A stretch of 14,057 nt of DNA from the NCBI GenBank assembly GCA_001953115.1, contig LSSL01005039.1, forward strand, positions 1 to 14,057. The letters run 5' to 3'. The DNA comes from Smittium mucronatum (taxonomy: Eukaryota > Kickxellomycota > Harpellomycetes > Harpellales > Legeriomycetaceae). The translations under genes and the position numbers were made by a program. Below the pieces are notes generated by a model. The model saw nothing but the letters and a program-made list of their open reading frames with translations. It was not told the DNA's origin and searched no databases. The stretch's first letter is position 1. Each line of letters begins with the position of its first letter. Positions 10,641 to 14,057 of the stretch are shown here, one piece after another.

Positions 10641-10664
10641 ACCCAACTATGGGTGAGAGGGGGG
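10641..10664. other. G-rich patch with small hairpin
   Basis: ACCCA and TGGGT (10641-10645 and 10650-10654) form a five-pair stem around ACTA. It is followed by GAGA and a G6 run ending at 10664. Isolated in very AT-rich DNA, it may be a remnant of a GC-richer sequence, but it is too short to trace. Confidence 0.6.
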
Positions 10665-12840
10665 ATAATTTTGAAAATATTTTTTCTTATAATTAATTTA
10701 TAGAATGAAAAATATCAATATCAATATTTATAAATAAAAATATAATAGTAATTAAAATGTAAATTAAAAAGAAAGTTTTGTATAGATAAAATGTGATAAA
10801 AACCTCTTTTTTTTTATAGAAAATTTCGGTATAATTAATTTTAAAAAAATCAATTATCTTAATTTATTTTCTATAAGGGTAAAAAAAAATAGTTGAAAAA
10901 TATGTGTTTCAAAAAAAGTATTAGAAATGAAAATAATAGGTATTTAGAATTATTCTGGAGTGAATTTAGCATCAATCTTAGCTGGTTGAAATTAAATTAA
11001 ATAAGAAAAATATTTAAACTTACTTGCAAAATAAACAAATATAATTATTAAAAAAATTATTTCCAAAAAAAAAATGCTTTACAATCTTATTGTAAAAATA
11101 CAGAATTGGTTTTTCAAAATCCTTCTATATGATTTTTATTATAAATTACTCTAAATGCTATGAAGGGTATACTTTTAGTACGAACATTACTTATCTAAAA
11201 ATAGCCATTCAAACCTAACTAAATATAAAAAATGAATTAAAAAAATAAGAAATAGATTTTAACCCAAGAAAAACCTTATAGTTAGTAAATTGATTGAAAA
11301 TTTGGAATGTTACGTAGAAAAAAAATGTAAAAAATAATCAAGTTATAATCAATGAATCGAAATTTCCTATTTCTGTTATTAGGAGTATAAAAAACTTCAA
11401 AAAATTTATTTTCCTCTCTTATAAGATCAAAACTATTCAAATACTTCATTAAAGTTAGAAAATTTTAAGAGAACTGCCCATTTGGCTTAATCGAATTTAA
11501 GAGGTTCAAAATTTTATTATCGTGTAAAATATTTTAATAGTAAAAAATTTCAGTTTAATAGAAAAAAACAACTTAATTTCGTGATCCCTAATATAAATTC
11601 TATTTTTTATCTTAATTTTATACTATAATAGCTTTTTTTTTGTGTTTGGTTCTTCTATTAAAAAATTAAATTTTTATTTTTACTATCTTCAGTTTGGATA
11701 AACCAAATAAGATAATTTCTCCGGTAAATTAAAATACTCTCAAATTATATCATAGTATATTTAGTATATTTAATTTTCATTGATATATATTTATAATCAA
11801 TTAATATTACGAAATTCGGAGGCTTTATATGTTTTAATAGAATTCCTGCTAGAGACTGTGTATTTAAATATTTGAAAATCTATCAATAAACATATTGTAC
11901 CGATTAATTAATCAATACTTCAATTAAATCTTATAAAAATATAGTATGAAGAAATATAAGTGATTAAATTATTCTGAATATCTCATTAATATGTTGTATA
12001 ACATAATAAATTGGAAATTTCAAAAAAAAAAATCCGAGAATCACAAAATATAACTGTAATAATATTTTTTTTGGCTTTTGCAAATTTTACTTGAAAAAAT
12101 AATTGTAAAAACATGCGAGTTATTCAATTATTAATTACTATAAAATGCCATATTATTATTGTTATTTTTAAAAAAATGAAGGAAAAATAATAACTATCTA
12201 TTTTATAATTCATAGAGTAAAAATAAAATGGATAAAATAAATATTATTCTAAATGATTTCGATATATATATTTTTTCCTTTAAGTTTTCTTTTACTTTGT
12301 AAAAAAACTATCTGTTTTAATAAAAAATACAGTTCGAATATTCAAATAAAATTATAAATTGAAAATTTCGTAATCATCCAGTGATTTTTCGATCGGTTAA
12401 AAAAAATGAATCATGATCTGTACTAAAATTTTATAGAGCTGATATCTTTCAATTATAAATTTTTTTTATTAATAACATAAAAAAAGAGACATGATAATAT
12501 TATTTTTACTTGTTAAAAGAAAGCGAAAATTTTGTAAATTTAGCCCAAAATAAAAAATAGTTTTTTTAGATTTTTAATAAAAAGATTTAATCCTAAATAT
12601 TTTTTTTGTCTAAATTATAAAAAAATTTCACACCCTTAATAATTTATCTTATAAACATAGTTTAATTTTCTGATCATATTATTCAAAATCAATATAGGAT
12701 TTGATGTAATATAATTGCTCTACATGTATCTAAAATAGGTTATTCAAAAACTGACTTAGATTATAAAATACTAAAAAAATCAATCAAGTCTTAAGGATGT
12801 CTAGTGAGCAAATTGTGACATAATTTTAATTTTAATGATA
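10665..12840. other. AT-rich desert, nothing identifiable
   Basis: About 2.2 kb with no frame of 60 codons and no repeat longer than a 9-bp tandem pair (TAGTATATT twice at 11753-11770). The second copy of the 18-base word is at 10796-10813. No RNA gene or terminator-like structure was found. Confidence 0.65.
10796..10813 (+). repeat. 18-base word, copy 2
   Basis: Identical to 3883-3900, same orientation, about 6.9 kb apart. The flanks do not match, so this is probably coincidence or a very old duplication. Confidence 0.35.
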
Positions 12841-13482
12841 AGTTTAAGTTTACTTTAAATTAAAATACTAAGCTACTAACATATTATTTGTCGTGTGAAA
12901 AGAAAAATACTTATAATATTTTTCAAATTCGGATTTTTATATTGGATTAGAGATTAATTTAGTAAACTAAAAGATATCAGAATTGAAGTTTAAATCGACG
13001 TGACTGTGCCGAACATAAAATATTTTTGGGCTGAAGATGGAAAACGTATTTGAAAGAACACTTATACATATCATTTATAAGTTAAAGGGTATTAATAGCT
13101 CCAATTCTATTTCTCTAATCACCTCTATTTCATCGAAACTACTTCAGTTTTTAAAAAAATCTTTGGGATTTGAATAAAAAACTTACAGGGAAATTCTGGA
13201 CAGATGATTGATTATATTGGTAGATTTTTAATGCATTTGAGACTTAATTAACTTAAGAAAGCACATGTCACTTTAAACATCAAATAAATGAAAGGAACTG
13301 TACAAGTAAAAAAACCATCTTCATTGAATAAATTTATAAATTCAATTTTTGTTATTACTTGTCAAGAATCCTCATTTACCCAATTTTCCAAACCTAGAAG
13401 ATCCTTATTCGTCAGAAAAGTGAAATATTTATCAGCTATTTGTTTTTTTTTAAAAAAAATAAGGTTAATTTTAATAGTATGA
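12841..13482 (+). other. Less AT-rich, possibly once-coding tract
   Basis: Rows here count 22-30% G+C, higher than the rest of the block. One plus frame (the frame of an ATG at 13288) reads as varied peptide across 12859-13482 with interruptions. Pieces include YFWAEDGKRI near 13027-13050 and GQMIDYIGRFLMHLRL near 13199-13240, then a 64-codon open stretch at 13288-13482. Nine stops interrupt the frame, including two TGA. A second frame holds an open stretch of 46 codons from an ATG at 13037. Frames with residue variety are expected to rise with G+C, so coding ancestry is only suggestive. The tract stops about 130 bases short of the right end repeat. No family is recognised. Confidence 0.2.
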
Positions 13483-13654
13483 TTATATAATAAAAAGCCA
13501 GTTTATTTTGATTGAAGTTGGGGTTCGATATCAATCTCTTATTAGAAATCTAAATAAAATCCCGTTTTAGCAAAAACCTTTCAAAAGAGTTTAAATACCG
13601 CATTACCGGACTACTCCTGAGAGTGAAATACCTTGCCGTGGTTTAGGGGCTTAA

Positions 13655-13678
13655 TAGTGTACTTTTCGAAGTACACTA
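13655..13678. repeat. Perfect 10-bp hairpin with TTCG loop
   Basis: TAGTGTACTT pairs fully with AAGTACACTA around the loop TTCG. The left copy has the same element with one unpaired position and a changed loop. Near the start of an LTR-like unit it could shape a transcript, but it is not followed by a T run, so it is not a bacterial-type terminator. Confidence 0.85.
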
Positions 13679-13695
13679 GACTAAAATTTCACGCA

Positions 13696-13781
13696 GCGTT
13701 GTACTATTTTTGGTTGGAAGTAGTGGAGACAGCGCACAGCGTTGCACTATTCTTGGTTGGGAGTAGTGGAGATAGCGCACA
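13696..13781 (+). repeat. 43-bp tandem duplication inside the right unit
   Basis: Units 13696-13738 and 13739-13781 differ at four positions. The left copy has a single unit at 332-374. The extra unit explains the whole length difference between the two LTR-like units (296 against 253). Either the right copy gained it or the left lost it; four differences within the pair suggest that it is not brand new. Confidence 0.95.
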
Positions 13782-13908
13782 GCGATTCGGAGGACAGCGA
13801 TTCCAGAGGAGGACCATCTAGAAACAGGAGGAACCGATCGTTTAGCACAGCTGAGACATAGTCTAGTGCACAAGTCCAGCGTTCGACAGTCAAACGGATC
13901 TCAGCGTC

Positions 13909-14057
13909 TAACAGCTATTTGTAGGAAAGCCATGTCGATCAATCCCACGTTTGGGTAGGAGCCTAATTTTATTAATCCCGTTAAAAATAGGCTCTGAATA
14001 GGAGCTCAATAGCCTCAATGAACTGTTGTTCATTGACAAAGAGCTTAATTCATGACT
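13909..14057 (-). pseudogene. Partial open frame ending at the LTR-like edge (right copy)
   Basis: Minus-strand counterpart of the frame at 2-205: open from the window edge, starting SHELSSLSM, and ending PTNSC then TAG, with the stop lying inside the TG-end of the unit. It is 35/49 identical to the left copy at the protein level and about 86% at the DNA level, with no indel. Predominantly replacement changes argue against selection as protein. If the plus strand is instead the sense strand of the element, this would be an antisense frame in its leader. Confidence 0.3.
14015..14036. repeat. 9-bp hairpin in the right flank
   Basis: TCAATGAAC pairs with GTTCATTGA around the loop TGTT. The matching left-copy segment (77-98) keeps only the outer six pairs intact. 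It lies about 100 bases outside the LTR-like unit, in the interior or flank of the element. Confidence 0.75.

Larger units (their letters stand above)
458..13611. other. AT-rich gene-free block between the end repeats
   Basis: About 13.15 kb with very low G+C (8-20% in sampled rows; 22-30% in rows near the right end). Stops occur in all six frames; the longest ATG-initiated frame found is 75 codons and none shows a family motif. I saw no tRNA with a foldable T-arm, no ribosomal RNA and no convincing exon series. Dominant textures are A/T homopolymers, ATTTAAAT-like words and short TA runs. It resembles the AT-rich blocks of transposon-laden fungal or protist genomes. A quick dinucleotide count in a few rows did not give a consistent signature of repeat-induced point mutation: row 2041-2100 had 12 TpA, 9 ApT and almost no CpA or TpG, whereas rows 4861, 9001 and 11281 were not depleted in CpA or TpG. 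Confidence 0.85.
13618..13913 (+). mobile_element. LTR-like unit, right copy (296 bp)
   Basis: Begins TGAGAG and ends GTCTAACA, giving canonical TG...CA ends. In order it holds a perfect hairpin (13655-13678), a 43-bp tandem duplication (13696-13781), a purine-rich stretch (13785-13835) and several CAGCG words. Directly outside the CA end lies GCTATTTGTAGG, part of a 50-base block (13906-13955) that matches the left copy at 49 of 50 bases. That is where a primer-binding site of a 5' LTR would lie. It does not begin with TGG as a simple tRNA-3'-end primer site would, so either internal tRNA priming or the opposite orientation is possible. Confidence 0.45.
13612..14057 (+). repeat. Right copy of the inverted end repeat
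   Basis: Reverse-complement partner of 56 to about 457. It keeps more G+C than the left copy and has an extra 43-bp tandem unit. The repeat continues beyond the window edge, as the left copy shows at least 55 more bases of element (1-55). Similarity begins at about 13612, just inside the AT-rich boundary. The right copy may be the younger or less eroded of the two. Confidence 0.93.

Noticed and set aside
1276..13171. Resemblance between 1276-1310 and 13124-13160 (about 30 of 38 positions with two gaps, around AACTACTT).
   Set aside because: Short and gapped; at this composition a match of this strength is expected by chance in a 13-kb self-comparison.
13521..13545. GGTTCGATATC resembles the T-loop of a tRNA.
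   Set aside because: The flanking bases do not form a T-stem and there is no acceptor, D or anticodon arm upstream.
458..13611. The block as a mitochondrial or plastid insertion, or a linear plasmid.
   Set aside because: No organellar gene, rRNA or tRNA remnant and no plasmid polymerase frame is recognisable.
458..13611. A CRISPR array or bacterial accessory island.
   Set aside because: No regularly spaced repeats, no operons and no ribosome-binding sites; a gene-free stretch of this length is not bacterial in character.
13639..13649. Exact match to a Pol III A-box consensus in the end repeat, with a near B-box (8 of 9) at about 13881.
   Set aside because: The spacing of about 240 bases is far from the tRNA or SINE range and the B-box lacks its last base, so a tRNA-derived SINE is not supported.
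13676..13873. Overlapping 62- and 65-codon frames on both strands of the right LTR-like unit, and the 60-codon frame at 189-371.
   Set aside because: They lie across the 43-bp duplication or its single copy, with indels between copies; the frames overlap each other on opposite strands and show no family motif.

Overview
The window is about 13 kb of extremely AT-rich, apparently gene-free DNA, closed at both ends by two inverted copies of one repeat of ordinary base composition. Hand counts on single 60-base rows give 25/60 G+C (181-240) and 29/60 (13801-13860) in the end repeats, against 12/60 (2041-2100) and 5/60 (5701-5760) inside. No reading frame between the end repeats exceeds 75 codons in the standard code, stops are dense in every frame, and I found no tRNA, rRNA or plausible spliced gene. 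A gene desert of this size with sharp compositional edges points to nuclear DNA of a eukaryote. An AT-rich block of a fungal or protist genome built from decayed transposons would fit, but nothing here identifies the species.

Layout. 1 to about 457: left copy of the end repeat (inverted). 458-990: AT-rich, no gene. 991-1130 and 1483-1622: a second, older inverted repeat about 74% identical over 140 ungapped bases, with a central spacer; both arms carry matching remnants of one protein reading frame, broken by TAA/TAG stops. 1623-12840: AT-rich desert holding only small features: a C10-(CCA)5 tract at 4173-4195, an (ATATCA)5 microsatellite at 6491-6522, a 56-bp tandem duplication at 8388-8499, a G-rich patch at 10641-10664 and several TA runs. 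12841-13611: a somewhat less AT-rich, possibly once-coding tract. About 13612-14057: right copy of the end repeat, direct orientation.

The end repeat contains a unit bounded by TG...CA, 253 bp at left (200-452) and 296 bp at right (13618-13913). The 43-bp difference is accounted for exactly by a 43-bp tandem duplication at right. TG...CA termini, plus a 50-base block straddling one unit edge that is 49/50 identical between copies, suggest a long terminal repeat (LTR) with the start of a retrotransposon interior, but the family is not recognised. Within the unit the left copy is shifted toward A/T at 15 of 16 composition-changing differences, so it appears to be decaying toward the composition of the interior.

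No working gene system is visible. The most informative structures are the two nested inverted repeats, which suggest that at least part of the AT-rich block is eroded mobile DNA. Whether the block has a function (for example as heterochromatin or a centromere) cannot be decided from sequence alone.
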